A stretch of 53,991 nt of DNA. Origin: Collimonas antrihumi (GTDB lineage Bacteria > Pseudomonadota > Gammaproteobacteria > Burkholderiales > Burkholderiaceae_D). A model generated the notes under the pieces. That model saw only the letters and a list, made by a program, of their open reading frames with translations, searched no databases and was not told where the DNA came from. Where the stretch lies: NCBI RefSeq assembly GCF_018304965.1, contig NZ_JAGQED010000029.1, positions 1-53,991 of the forward strand, read 5' to 3'. Made by a program: the position numbers and the translations under genes. Below, piece by piece: positions 1 through 9,453 of the stretch (positions are counted from its first letter, which is position 1; each line of letters begins with the position of its first letter).

Positions 1-1
1 C

Positions 2-118
2 ATCGTCGGCTTCTACAACAACGAACGTTTGCATTCAGTTCTGGGCAATCTGCCGCCCTCCGTCTACGAACGGAACATGGCAGCAAACAAACCTATCGTC
101 GTGTCCGAATTTACTTGA
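2..118 (+). CDS. IS3-family transposase OrfB, C-terminal end (partial, cut by window edge)
   Basis: The reading frame is open from the window edge and gives 38 residues that include FYNNERLHSVLGNLPP followed by YERN. This is the typical last segment of the DDE integrase-type transposase (OrfB) of IS3-family elements, where the conserved YNxxRxHSxLG stretch follows the catalytic Glu. The catalytic residues themselves lie outside the window, so whether the copy is intact cannot be judged. The stop codon lies inside the right terminal sequence of the element, as is usual in the IS3 subgroup. The family call is confident; the exact IS cannot be named. Confidence 0.85.
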   Translation: MVGFYNNERLHSVLGNLPPSVYERNMAANKPIVVSEFT

Positions 119-126
119 CCACTACA
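101..126 (+). mobile_element. Probable right end (terminal inverted repeat) of the IS3-type element
   Basis: The stretch beginning GTGTCCGAATTTACTTGACC and running to ACTACA overlaps the transposase stop codon. Its layout resembles the right end of IS3-subgroup elements, which begins with GTGTCC and a TTAC core and ends a few bases after the stop. The left end is outside the window, so the inverted-repeat match and target duplication cannot be tested. The end position is uncertain by a few bases. Confidence 0.5.
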
Positions 127-163
127 GTACAGCGAATGCCAGGTTAATTTTGATCTAGTACTA

Positions 164-1414
164 TTAATTTTGTGCCTGAAATTTTTTCTCAATAAGCTCG
201 ACAGCGGTTTTTACACCATCTTCGCGCTGCATTATTCCTCCTGGTTGGTTTGCCTTATTTTTCATTTCACTCGAGTCGAGCGTAGCTTTGATCGCATTGG
301 CAAGTTGATCCGCTGTGAGTGTATTGCGGTGCAAGACCTTGCCACCTGCGCCGATCCTTTGCAATTCACTCCCCCAAAAAATCTGGTCAAAAGCATGTTC
401 TACAACGATGGACGGGCGACCTGCGCGCAATGACGAATGCGTTGTACCTGCGCCACCGTGGTGCACTACGGCTGAGCAGTGTGGGAATACCTTGGCATGC
501 GGCGCTTGGCTGCACCTGAATATGTGCGGGGAATCCCTCCCGCTCCAGACCGACTGAATCACGGCACGGCATCCGGCTTTTTCGACGGCGTCGGACATTA
601 TTTGATCTGTCTGCTCACTTCGGAACGGGGCCAGAGAACCGAATGTCATATAAATCGGAGGCGCGCCTGAAGAAATAAATTCCTCCATTCCTTCTGGTAC
701 CGGAATATGGCGATCAGATGCACGGAAATTCAAGTCACCGCAAATTTGAATATGATCACCCCAATCCTGCCGCCGGACGGTGAGGGTTGGACTGGACGCA
801 ATCAAAGTCAGCTCCTTCGATTCATATAGCTGCTTCTGCATGCTTTCGAGAGGAGGAAGTCCCGCACGTCTGCGAATTTTTTCAGCAAGTGAAAACAATT
901 TTTTCCTTCCTGCATAATCACCTAGCATCCACGTCAAAGGATTCAAAAACGATCCAAGATTGGGGCCGAACAACGGAATATATTTTGTGCGGATTGCCAG
1001 GGGAGCCAATGCAACTACCACGCGTGGGCAGCCGGTTTTTTCTGCCGCGGTGAGCAGCGTGTGATTCATCATGTGACCAATCACGATGTCATTCTCAGCG
1101 CAAAGTTTATGCGATGCCTGATACATCGCTTCCACTGCGGGATTGAAAAATTTCTCCATCACGAACATGAACTGCTTCATCGGATCATTGGTCTCGACGA
1201 TCGCGTCCATGGCCTCGTTCATGCCGACCGTAAACGTATCAAACGCTCTGAAGGAATTGAATCCTCCTGAAATTGAATATACAGAGTAGTCCTTGTTGTC
1301 TACGCTGGTATAGGCCACCGTCACCTGATGACCTGCAGCCTGCAAGCCTTCCGCCAGGGCCAGAAATGGCAGGATATCGCCGTCGCTCCCCCAAGTCTGG
1401 ATGCCGATTTTCAT
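164..1414 (-). CDS. Glycosyltransferase of the UDP-glycosyltransferase (GT28/GT1, macrolide/sterol type) superfamily
   Basis: The 416-residue protein has a GT-B fold signature. The N-terminal half starts MKIGIQTWGSDGDILPFLAL, the glycine-rich acceptor-side motif of GT28-type enzymes. The C-terminal half carries VVHHGGAGTTHSSLRAGRPS, the HHGGAGTT donor-sugar binding loop, followed by the D-Q segment (EHAFDQIFWG). It probably moves a sugar from a nucleotide donor to a small hydrophobic acceptor; related enzymes glycosylate macrolides, sterols, flavonoids or rhamnolipid precursors, and the acceptor cannot be read from sequence. A GGAAG ribosome site precedes the ATG. It lies 28 bases after a tetR gene on the same strand and very probably shares its transcript, which suggests inducible detoxification or secondary metabolism. 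Confidence 0.85.
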   Translation of the reverse strand: MKIGIQTWGSDGDILPFLALAEGLQAAGHQVTVAYTSVDNKDYSVYSISGGFNSFRAFDTFTVGMNEAMDAIVETNDPMKQFMFVMEKFFNPAVEAMYQASHKLCAENDIVIGHMMNHTLLTAAEKTGCPRVVVALAPLAIRTKYIPLFGPNLGSFLNPLTWMLGDYAGRKKLFSLAEKIRRRAGLPPLESMQKQLYESKELTLIASSPTLTVRRQDWGDHIQICGDLNFRASDRHIPVPEGMEEFISSGAPPIYMTFGSLAPFRSEQTDQIMSDAVEKAGCRAVIQSVWSGRDSPHIFRCSQAPHAKVFPHCSAVVHHGGAGTTHSSLRAGRPSIVVEHAFDQIFWGSELQRIGAGGKVLHRNTLTADQLANAIKATLDSSEMKNKANQPGGIMQREDGVKTAVELIEKKFQAQN

Positions 1415-1442
1415 TGTGTCGCTTCCTTGTCTGGTTTGAACT

Positions 1443-2063
1443 TCATTTTGTCAAAAGAGGGTAGTGGGATTGCAGTAGCGTGCTGACCATTGCCACTTGC
1501 GCATCCACCTTGAACGCGCTATCTCGCAGACCGACCGTCAAGCCCAGCAAGTAAAACGACCAGAAACCAATGGCGACTTCCATGACGTCGCCGACCGGTG
1601 CAATTTCTTTTCTTTGCGCTGCGCCGACAAACAGGAGGCCGATCCTCTCCAGGAATGCCAACGTTTGCGCATGCACAATCTCACCGGCGGGTCCTGCAAG
1701 AAATAGCGATTCTTTCACCAGCACTCTCGAAAGTGCCTGGTTTTTTGCGTAATAACCGTAAATGTCAGAAAGGACATGCTTTAGCTGCTGGTGGATATTT
1801 GTGCGGGGTAATGTCTTGAATGCGTGGGCAAGTATTGCCCCGACATCTTCCTCAAAGGCTGCTACCAAAATTGCAGGCTTGTCGGGAAAGTGTTTGAAAA
1901 GGGTGCCGAGACCAACCCCGCAATGGCTGGCCAGCTGGCGCATCGTGGTCAGGTCGTACCCATGCTGTTGAAAGAGGACGTAGGCAGATTCAAGGATCAA
2001 GCGCCGGGTTTCTTCTTTCTGGAGATCTCTGCGAGTTGCTTTCTGATTTTCCCTACGCATCAT
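1443..2063 (-). CDS. TetR/AcrR-family transcriptional regulator
   Basis: The 206-residue protein has a classic TetR N-terminal DNA-binding domain (about residues 17-65): EETRRLILESAYVLFQQHGY, then TTMRQLASHCGVGLGTLFKHF, where the GVGxGTLFxHF turn is the recognition helix. The C-terminal ligand-binding half is not assignable to a specific ligand. It is the first gene of a two-gene unit with the downstream glycosyltransferase. A perfect 14-bp palindrome lies 57 bases upstream of the start, so autorepression together with control of the glycosyltransferase is the likely design (inference). Two adjacent ATG codons could both serve as start. Confidence 0.9.
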   Translation of the reverse strand: MMRRENQKATRRDLQKEETRRLILESAYVLFQQHGYDLTTMRQLASHCGVGLGTLFKHFPDKPAILVAAFEEDVGAILAHAFKTLPRTNIHQQLKHVLSDIYGYYAKNQALSRVLVKESLFLAGPAGEIVHAQTLAFLERIGLLFVGAAQRKEIAPVGDVMEVAIGFWSFYLLGLTVGLRDSAFKVDAQVAMVSTLLQSHYPLLTK

Positions 2064-2119
2064 TAGACGCTTTCTTTTTCATCTCACGAATTGAATTACT
2101 CGGTGAACGTGAACCTTTA

Positions 2120-2133
2120 GTGAACATGTTCAC
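2120..2133. promoter_or_regulatory. Putative TetR operator: perfect 14-bp palindrome GTGAACATGTTCAC
   Basis: The palindrome sits in the AT-rich leader upstream of the tetR gene. Two further GTGAAC-like half sites (GGTGAACGTGAACC) lie directly on its tetR-proximal side at about 2102-2115. TetR-family proteins typically bind perfect or near-perfect palindromes of 14-20 bp near their own promoter, so this is the best candidate operator. Binding itself is inferred. Confidence 0.55.
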
Positions 2134-2225
2134 ATTAAATTAAAAAAAACGGCGCGTCAATAGTAGCGCCAGAATGTCCCTTGAGGCGAGGCCTCAAGGT
2201 TTTGCATTACTTAGCAGGCTTAATC

Positions 2226-2735
2226 TTAATACGCACCCATGAAATCGCGCTTGCCGACTTCCACGCCGTTGTGGCGCAGGATGTCATAGGCGGTGGTCAC
2301 GTGGAAGAAGAATTGCGGCAGGCCATAACCCAGCAGGTAAGTCTGGCCGTTCAATTTTTTCTCTTTCGGTGTGCCAGGACGCAATACGATTTCGAGCGCT
2401 TCGCTGCCGTCGATTTGCGCCGCGCTCAGGCCGTCGATAAATGCCAGTGTCTTCTTGATGCGGGCATGCAGATCGGCGAAAGTTTGTTCGTTGTCTTCAT
2501 ATGCTGGAACTTCGGCGCCGGCCAGGCGAGCTGGCACGCTTTTGGCGAAATCGGCGGCGATCTGTACCTGGCGAATCAGCGAGAACATGTCCGGAAACAG
2601 GCGCGCTTGCAGGAACGCGTTCGGGTCGATTTTCTTTTCAGTCGCGTGCGTTTCTGCCTTTGCCAATACGTCATTGAGCGCCGTCAGCATTTGTTTGAAA
2701 ACGGGAATCGAAGCGCTGTACATGGAGATGGTCAT
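2226..2735 (-). CDS. DUF1993 family protein
   Basis: The 169-residue soluble protein starts MTISMYSASIPVFKQMLTAL and ends in the FFFHVTTAYDILRHNGVEVGK region, both hallmarks of DUF1993 proteins. The family is predicted to be helical and DinB-like, with a conserved N-terminal hydrophobic segment and a late H-xxx-AYDILRHxGV motif. Its biochemical role is unknown. An AAGGAA ribosome site precedes the ATG. It stands alone: 162 bases separate it from tetR and 138 bases from the upstream gene, all on the same strand. Confidence 0.85.
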   Translation of the reverse strand: MTISMYSASIPVFKQMLTALNDVLAKAETHATEKKIDPNAFLQARLFPDMFSLIRQVQIAADFAKSVPARLAGAEVPAYEDNEQTFADLHARIKKTLAFIDGLSAAQIDGSEALEIVLRPGTPKEKKLNGQTYLLGYGLPQFFFHVTTAYDILRHNGVEVGKRDFMGAY

Positions 2736-2873
2736 GAGTGTTCCTTGGTTGGTGTTGCAGAGTGTTCGGGAAAGGTGGTGTGACTAAGTTGCGTGACGAA
2801 CTGGTGTGACGAACCTGTGTGATTATAGTGCTTGCTTGAAGAGTCCGCTGCCGGCGCCTCATTACCTTAATCG

Positions 2874-3344
2874 TCAAAGTCCCAGCAGTTTTTTCTTGGT
2901 GCTGATCCATTCCGAGCGCGAGATAAGTCCTTGCTTATATTGCTCTGCCAGTAGGTCCAGTTGTTCAAAATCTACAGGCGCGCGGGTGAGTGCCTGGGAG
3001 GCTGCGATTTTTTTCTCGATCTCGCTTTTCAGATGCGCGAATTTGGCGAATTGCCTGCGGTTGAACAGCACCGTATTTTCATCGTTGGCGGCGCGAATAA
3101 GTGTGGTGTCGCTTTGCGTGCCGCTGATTAAGTAAAAGCGGATATAACCATTGGTCAAAAGTCCGGGCAGCTCGATGCGAACCCCGCTCAAGGCGGAAAT
3201 CGGAATGTCCTTGTCGCCATTCCTGGATTGGGTAAGCCGCGCCATGGCGCCGGCACGTTTTATCTGGACTCGGTCGCTAAGCAGCGTTACCTGGCCATTG
3301 ACGCCCCGTAACTGTATTTCCACCTGTATGACCGCTGGCTCCAC
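2874..3344 (-). CDS. DUF4429/SHOCT-domain protein
   Basis: The 156-residue protein has two parts. Residues about 1-110 form a beta-rich, PH-like module with an IPISALSGVRIELPG strand pair and a GYIRFYLISGT segment, as in DUF4429 proteins. Residues about 125-156 form a C-terminal SHOCT helix pair (LDLLAEQYKQGLISRSEWIS, ending KKKLLGL). SHOCT modules occur at the ends of many unrelated bacterial proteins and are thought to mediate oligomerisation. No membrane segment or signal peptide is visible. The start is GTG, with AAGG nine bases ahead. No pathway can be assigned. Confidence 0.75.
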   Translation of the reverse strand: MEPAVIQVEIQLRGVNGQVTLLSDRVQIKRAGAMARLTQSRNGDKDIPISALSGVRIELPGLLTNGYIRFYLISGTQSDTTLIRAANDENTVLFNRRQFAKFAHLKSEIEKKIAASQALTRAPVDFEQLDLLAEQYKQGLISRSEWISTKKKLLGL

Positions 3345-3441
3345 GCTTAGTTACCTTCTTTCTTACCTTCTATTTCACTCTTCCTGGCGCCGATTACTGC
3401 TGCCCATGGTCAGATAATGTAACACCGGCTTGCCAAGTAAT

Positions 3442-3477
3442 AAAGACGCCGCACCGAATTTACGGTGCGGCGTCTTT
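3442..3477 (-). terminator. Strong rho-independent terminator downstream of glnS
   Basis: A perfect 15-bp stem (AAAGACGCCGCACCG paired with CGGTGCGGCGTCTTT) encloses a 6-base loop AATTTA. It lies 43 bases past the glnS stop. On the minus strand the stem ends in TCTTTATT; on the plus strand it ends in TCTTTT. It may therefore act in both directions, but only glnS reads into it. Confidence 0.8.
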
Positions 3478-3520
3478 TGCATGTCGAAGATGGGCGCGAG
3501 TTGCGGTTTGAACCGGGTTT

Positions 3521-5296
<1,776 letters not shown>

Positions 5297-5449
5297 GGAG
5301 AATTGGTTTATTCGCTTTGCTGAATAGTAGGGACGTACTTCATTCTACCGTAGCGAGAGCATTTTCAGGCGCGGCCGGGCAGATTTTGTTGCACCGCAAA
5401 TACGGGGCCGTGTAAATAATATATTTATCAAAAAGACATTTCCAGATTC

Positions 5450-6250
5450 TTACATCTGACGAAACAGGTGCGCAAACACGCGGCTCACCGTCGGCATCTC
5501 TATGCGGCCGCGCAGCTTGAGCGACAGCTTGCCGCTTTCGTCGCGTATCGCCATCTGGATCGACTGGTGATTGACGATGGTGCCGCGATGTACCTGCCAG
5601 AACTGCCGGCTGTCGAGCTGCGGCAGCAATTCCTTGAGGCTGGTGCGGATCAGCGACTCGCTATCTGCGGTGACGACATTGATGTATTTGTCGCTGGCTT
5701 CGAAATAGATCACCTCGCTGATCGGGATCATGCGGATCTGGTTGCCGACCGCGGCGCGGATCACGGTCAGCGGCTCGACGCTGGCGTTCGTCTTGGGCTG
5801 CATGTTGTGCAACTGGCCGATCAGGTTATCCAGCGCGGCATTGCTGTCGCTATTCTGTTGCAGGCGCTGCTGCAAGCGGGCGATGGTCTTACCCAGGCGG
5901 GCGTCGCTGATCGGTTTCAACACGTAATCGGCGGCGGCGTGTTCGAAGGCGCTGATCGCATATTCGTCGTAGGCGGTAACAAACACGATCAGCGGAAAGG
6001 CTTCATTCTCCGGCCATTCCTCGGCCAACTCCTGGGCTGCTTCGAGCCCGCTTTTACCGGGCATCTTGATATCGAGGAACAGGACGTCGGGACGTTGCCG
6101 GAGGGTTTGCTCGATCACCGCCTGGCCGTTGCCGACGCTGGCAATGATCTGCAGCTCCGGCCACAGCCGCTGCAATGCCTGCTGCAGGGCAGCAGCCAGG
6201 ATCGGTTCGTCTTCTGCAATCAGAGCACGCAAATTGGATGATGTTGTCAT
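5450..6250 (-). CDS. LytTR-type response regulator (LytR/AlgR family)
   Basis: The 266-residue protein has an N-terminal receiver domain with the acidic pair at residues 13-14 and the phospho-acceptor Asp60 in DVLFLDIKMPGKSG. A linker follows, then a C-terminal LytTR DNA-binding domain (about residues 165-262) that includes IRMIPISEVIYFEASDKYIN and FWQVHRGTIVNHQSI. Such regulators bind direct repeats of about 9-12 bp. Its start overlaps the stop of the kinase gene by four bases (ATGA), so it is translationally coupled to its likely partner. The target genes are not evident; genes encoding surface or stress functions are common targets in the family. Confidence 0.93.
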   Translation of the reverse strand: MTTSSNLRALIAEDEPILAAALQQALQRLWPELQIIASVGNGQAVIEQTLRQRPDVLFLDIKMPGKSGLEAAQELAEEWPENEAFPLIVFVTAYDEYAISAFEHAAADYVLKPISDARLGKTIARLQQRLQQNSDSNAALDNLIGQLHNMQPKTNASVEPLTVIRAAVGNQIRMIPISEVIYFEASDKYINVVTADSESLIRTSLKELLPQLDSRQFWQVHRGTIVNHQSIQMAIRDESGKLSLKLRGRIEMPTVSRVFAHLFRQM

Positions 6251-7377
6251 GACAGGATGGGTAGTTGGAGTTGGGCGACGACGCCCTGCGGCAAATTCGG
6301 TTTCACGGTCAGGCTGGCCTGTGAGCCATATAGCGCCTGCAGGCGTTCGTGGATATTGCTGAGGCCGATGTGGTGTGTCTGGCCGGTCGGTGTCAGTTGT
6401 TCGACGTCAGCGTTACAGGTTGCCACCCCGTTGGCGAGGCCGAGGCCGGTGTCGCTGACGTCGAGCAGTAGTAGCTGACCTTGGCGGCTAGCGCTGACTT
6501 CGACCCGGCCGCCTTCGATCTTGGGTTCCAACCCGTGTTTGATGGCGTTCTCGACTAAGGGTTGGAGCAGCATCGGCGCAATCACGGTATCGCGCAGCGC
6601 GGCAGGTAGTTGCAGGTCGAAGCTTAGGCGGCTGCCCATGCGCAGCGACATCAGTTCCAGATAGGCTTCCATCAGGCTGAATTCTTGCGCCAGCGTGGTT
6701 TGTTCGATGCGCGACGAAGAGAGGGAGGCACGCAGGAAATGTATCAGCTGGTCCAGCATCTGCTGCGCCCGCGCCGCATCAAGCGCAATCAGGCTTTGTA
6801 ATGTCGCCAGCGTATTGAACAGCATATGCGGCTCGATCTGCGCCTGCAGCATCTGCAACTGCGCCTGCAACGCTTGTTTCTCGACGGCGGCTGTGCGCGC
6901 TCTTTCGAGCGCTGCCTGATTACGCAGTTCGGCCAGCGTGCTGAGGTTCCAGAAAAACAATGTGGCGCCGACGCAAACCGAGACGGTCAGGATAATCAGG
7001 CCGATGCCGTTGACGTTCATGTACATGGACATGGCGTAATTATCTGTCGGCAGGCCGAGCAGTTGCATCGCCAGCCGGGCGCCGAGGAATTGGGCGATAC
7101 CTGCCGCTACCAGTATGAACGCGAGAAAATGCATTCTGCGCGGTGTGGCGTGGCGCCAGAACAGGGAACGGCCGCCTTCTATGAGCAGCATCGCTATCGT
7201 GCCGATGCATAGCGAAAACACCAGGTTTGGCAAGAACTGGCCACCGATGCGCATCATATAAGTGACGATTGCTGCGCAGATGATGCCGATGCCGAGGTTG
7301 ATGCACAGGCTGCGTAGCAGACGGCGCATCAGCGGCTCGGTCGTTTGCGGCAATGCGGTCTCTGGTGTCGGTTTCAT
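6247..7377 (-). CDS. LytS/YehU-type sensor histidine kinase (His_kinase family)
   Basis: The 376-residue membrane kinase has about four N-terminal transmembrane segments (residues about 22-150) with no large periplasmic loop. A short coiled coil follows (ARTAAVEKQALQAQLQMLQ). The phospho-acceptor His184 lies in QIEPHMLFNTLATLQS, the LytS-family H-box. The ATP-binding domain has the N-box LLQPLVENAIKHGLEPK and a G-box DTGLGLANG. It is the middle gene of a three-gene unit: ATGA overlaps join it to the upstream 2TM gene and to the downstream LytTR regulator. The stimulus is unknown; the sensor is mostly membrane-embedded, which suggests membrane-state or intramembrane sensing (inference). Confidence 0.93.
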   Translation of the reverse strand: MKPTPETALPQTTEPLMRRLLRSLCINLGIGIICAAIVTYMMRIGGQFLPNLVFSLCIGTIAMLLIEGGRSLFWRHATPRRMHFLAFILVAAGIAQFLGARLAMQLLGLPTDNYAMSMYMNVNGIGLIILTVSVCVGATLFFWNLSTLAELRNQAALERARTAAVEKQALQAQLQMLQAQIEPHMLFNTLATLQSLIALDAARAQQMLDQLIHFLRASLSSSRIEQTTLAQEFSLMEAYLELMSLRMGSRLSFDLQLPAALRDTVIAPMLLQPLVENAIKHGLEPKIEGGRVEVSASRQGQLLLLDVSDTGLGLANGVATCNADVEQLTPTGQTHHIGLSNIHERLQALYGSQASLTVKPNLPQGVVAQLQLPILS

Positions 7378-7682
7378 GCTGGAGGGATATGGTTATGTTT
7401 TTCTAGTTCTCGTTCTATCATGCGCCGTTTCCATTGCGCGCCGGGATTCCTGATGAACACTGCCAAGGCGTGGAATAGTAACCCGATTCCCCAGCCCAGG
7501 ATCGGTCCCAGTACCCACGGACGGCCCGGATTATGCAAGAAATTCAGCAGTAACAGACCACTGTTGACAATCAAATATGTTGCCAGGTGCAGGTAAAAGC
7601 CGATTTTCCTTTCGACCTGGCGTTGTGCGTCTTGATAGCGCGGGTTGGTGTCCGATTTCAGGTCCGGGTTGACGTAATTCAT
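7374..7682 (-). CDS. 2TM-domain membrane protein
   Basis: The chosen start (MNYVNPDLKSD) gives 102 residues and has a good GGAGG ribosome site six bases upstream. A longer reading to 7817 would add 45 residues with no support. The protein carries the 2TM domain: RQVERKIGFYLHLATYLIVN forms the first amphipathic and membrane helix and ILGWGIGLLFHALAVFIRN the second, followed by a basic tail. These small proteins are often found next to LytS/LytTR systems. Here it overlaps the kinase start by four bases, so the two products are probably made in matched amounts and may form a sensor complex (inference). Confidence 0.85.
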   Translation of the reverse strand: MNYVNPDLKSDTNPRYQDAQRQVERKIGFYLHLATYLIVNSGLLLLNFLHNPGRPWVLGPILGWGIGLLFHALAVFIRNPGAQWKRRMIERELEKHNHIPPA

Positions 7683-7945
7683 GGCAGTCCTCCGTGGTGC
7701 GAATGAAGCCATTGTGGGCTGGCCCGCAGTCGTAAAAAAGCGGAATGCGACGAAACCGGGATTGCATGGCGTGAGTCGCAGCCGGTGGTCGCCGATTGCC
7801 AAATCAGTCAAATCCATTAAGAATGAGGGTAATCAAGATTGTCTCTGGTGGAGCGTAACCGACCGCAACAGTTGCTCGCAAATTGTTCCGGTCAATCTCT
7901 CCGTCATTCTGATTCACTTATTCATTCGATAGAAAGAGAAGATTC

Positions 7946-8731
7946 ATGTGGCCCTATCCCAAAATAGTCGCGCATCGCGGTGGCGGTACGCTGGCGCCGG
8001 AAAATACTCTGGCGGCAATGCGGTGCGGCCTGGAACATGGATACCGGGCGGTCGAGTTCGACGTCATGCTGGCGCGCGACGGCGTGCCGATTCTGATGCA
8101 CGATGCGGTATTTGGCCGCACCGTGCGCGGCGTCGGCAAGGTTGCCGATTTCCTCTCAGATGAGCTGATCGCAATGGATGCCGGCAGCTGGCTCGGCCCG
8201 CAGTTTGCCGGCGAACCGATATGCACTTATCGGCAGGTGCTCGATTTTTGCCGCCGGCATGGCATCTGGATGAATGTGGAAATCAAGCCGGCCGAGGGGT
8301 TTGAGGTGGAGACGGGGCGTGTGGTCGCCCAGGTAACAGAGGAATTCTTTGCCGATGAGATAGCGGCGCATGTGGCCAGCGGCCGCGTTACCTGGGCCGA
8401 TCCTGCATTGCCGTTGTTTTCGTCTTTTTCGTTTGAAGCCCTGCGTGCTGCGCAAGTGGCGGCGCCGGATATCCCGCGCGGCTTCCTGACTGACGTCATC
8501 GAGGATGACTGGCAACAGCGTTTGCAGGAACTGGATGCGGTTGCCTTGCATACCAACCACAAATACCTGTCGCCGATGCAGGCGCAGGCAGTCAAGCAGG
8601 CTGGTTATGGTTTATTTTGCTACACGGTCAATACGCCGACGCGCGCCAGGGAGATACTTGGCTGGGGCGTGGACGGATTCTGCACTGACCGGATTGATCT
8701 GATCGGCGCCGATTTTTCCCCGCCCGGCTAA
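7946..8731 (+). CDS. ugpQ: Glycerophosphodiester phosphodiesterase (cytosolic, UgpQ-like)
   Basis: The 261-residue TIM-barrel enzyme hydrolyses deacylated phospholipids (glycerophosphodiesters) to glycerol-3-phosphate and an alcohol. The GDPD signature is complete: VAHRGGGTLAPENTLAAM (catalytic His and metal Glu), VEFDVMLARDGVPILMHD (metal Glu/Asp and second His), MNVEIKP, and the late GLFCYTVNTP and DGFCTDRID motifs. No signal peptide is present, so it is cytoplasmic like E. coli UgpQ rather than periplasmic GlpQ. No ugp transporter genes are adjacent. An AGAGAAG ribosome site precedes the ATG. The symbol is assigned by family resemblance. Confidence 0.88.
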   Translation: MWPYPKIVAHRGGGTLAPENTLAAMRCGLEHGYRAVEFDVMLARDGVPILMHDAVFGRTVRGVGKVADFLSDELIAMDAGSWLGPQFAGEPICTYRQVLDFCRRHGIWMNVEIKPAEGFEVETGRVVAQVTEEFFADEIAAHVASGRVTWADPALPLFSSFSFEALRAAQVAAPDIPRGFLTDVIEDDWQQRLQELDAVALHTNHKYLSPMQAQAVKQAGYGLFCYTVNTPTRAREILGWGVDGFCTDRIDLIGADFSPPG

Positions 8732-8880
8732 ACGGAAAGCGGTTCGCGCAGGCTGTGTAAAACAAAGTTCAAACACCCCGTAACATCATGTCAACCAAAT
8801 CAATAAGCTGGCGTTAATAGAGGGCAGAACCGAGTTTCAGGCCATATTCACCGGGAATTTATGCATATGGTTGAACTTTA

Positions 8881-8892
8881 TTTACTAGTAAA
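8881..8892. promoter_or_regulatory. 12-bp palindrome TTTACTAGTAAA in the leader of the small secreted protein gene
   Basis: A perfect palindrome lies 45 bases upstream of the start codon, in an AT-rich leader. It could be an operator, but no regulator is nearby and AT-rich palindromes of this length also arise by chance. Confidence 0.25.
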
Positions 8893-8937
8893 GCGTCGTA
8901 TTTACTTGTTTTTTAAATAATTGAAAGGAAGTTAAAA

Positions 8938-9159
8938 ATGAAGATCAACAAATTGCTGGCTGCCGTAGTTATCGCTGCTTTCGCTCTGCCTGTCATGGCA
9001 CAAAGTGCTCCTGCCGCAGCGCCGGCCTCTGCTCCAGCCGCACCGATGGCAGCTCCTGCCGCTGCACCGGCTGCCGCAGCGCCAGCTAAAAAGACGCACA
9101 AAAAGCATCATGCCAAAAGGCACGCTATCAAAGCTACACCGGTAAACAAGGGCGCCTGA
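8938..9159 (+). CDS. Small secreted Ala/Pro-rich, Lys/His-tailed protein (acid-shock Asr-like)
   Basis: The 73-residue protein has a clear signal peptide (MKINKLLAAVVIAAFALPVMA, cleavage after VMA). The mature part is an Ala/Pro-rich segment followed by a basic tail, KKTHKKHHAKRHAIKATPVN. Composition and order (signal peptide, AP-rich segment, K/H-rich end) resemble the enterobacterial acid-shock protein Asr, but such low-complexity sequence cannot prove homology. It probably works in the periplasm, possibly as a charge buffer or metal-binding protein (inference). AAGGAAG precedes the ATG. It is a single gene with a terminator downstream. Confidence 0.7.
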   Translation: MKINKLLAAVVIAAFALPVMAQSAPAAAPASAPAAPMAAPAAAPAAAAPAKKTHKKHHAKRHAIKATPVNKGA

Positions 9160-9184
9160 TAGCCTGCTCTAGCCCGATGCGAAG

Positions 9185-9222
9185 CTGAAACTGAGCTGAA
9201 ACTGAGCTGAAACTGAGCTGAA
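9185..9222. repeat. Tandem repeat: 11-bp unit CTGAAACTGAG, about 3.5 copies
   Basis: Three identical 11-bp units followed by a partial copy lie between the stop codon of the small secreted protein and its terminator. They are non-coding. Similar short tandem repeats occur elsewhere in the window with 9-, 11- and 13-bp units. Confidence 0.9.
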
Positions 9223-9252
9223 TTTCGTCAGAATACAAGCTTCATGTCATTC

Positions 9253-9287
9253 AAAGCCCGTCGGGGGATATCCTGATGGGCTTTTTT
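9253..9287 (+). terminator. Rho-independent terminator after the small secreted protein gene
   Basis: A 13-bp stem starting AAAGCCCGTCGGG pairs with CCTGATGGGCTTT through two G-U pairs across a 6-base loop. It is followed by a run of T. It separates the small gene from alaS. Confidence 0.8.
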
Positions 9288-9305
9288 CATCGTGCCGCAG
9301 TTGAA

Positions 9306-9333
9306 TTGCGGGGCTGCTGGTATCACGTATAAT
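9306..9333 (+). promoter_or_regulatory. Candidate sigma-70 promoter for alaS
   Basis: TTGCGG at 9306-9311 and a perfect TATAAT at 9328-9333 are separated by 16 bases. They lie 120 bases upstream of the alaS start and after the preceding terminator. Confidence 0.55.
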
Positions 9334-9453
9334 CAAAGGTTTGCAAAAGGACATACACGCAACCGTAGCGCGATCGATGTTGGATCTGCCTAGGGTGTCA
9401 TAGCGTGCTCCGTTGCCTTTTTTCCTTGCACCGTTTCATTTTTGCCCAAGAAC

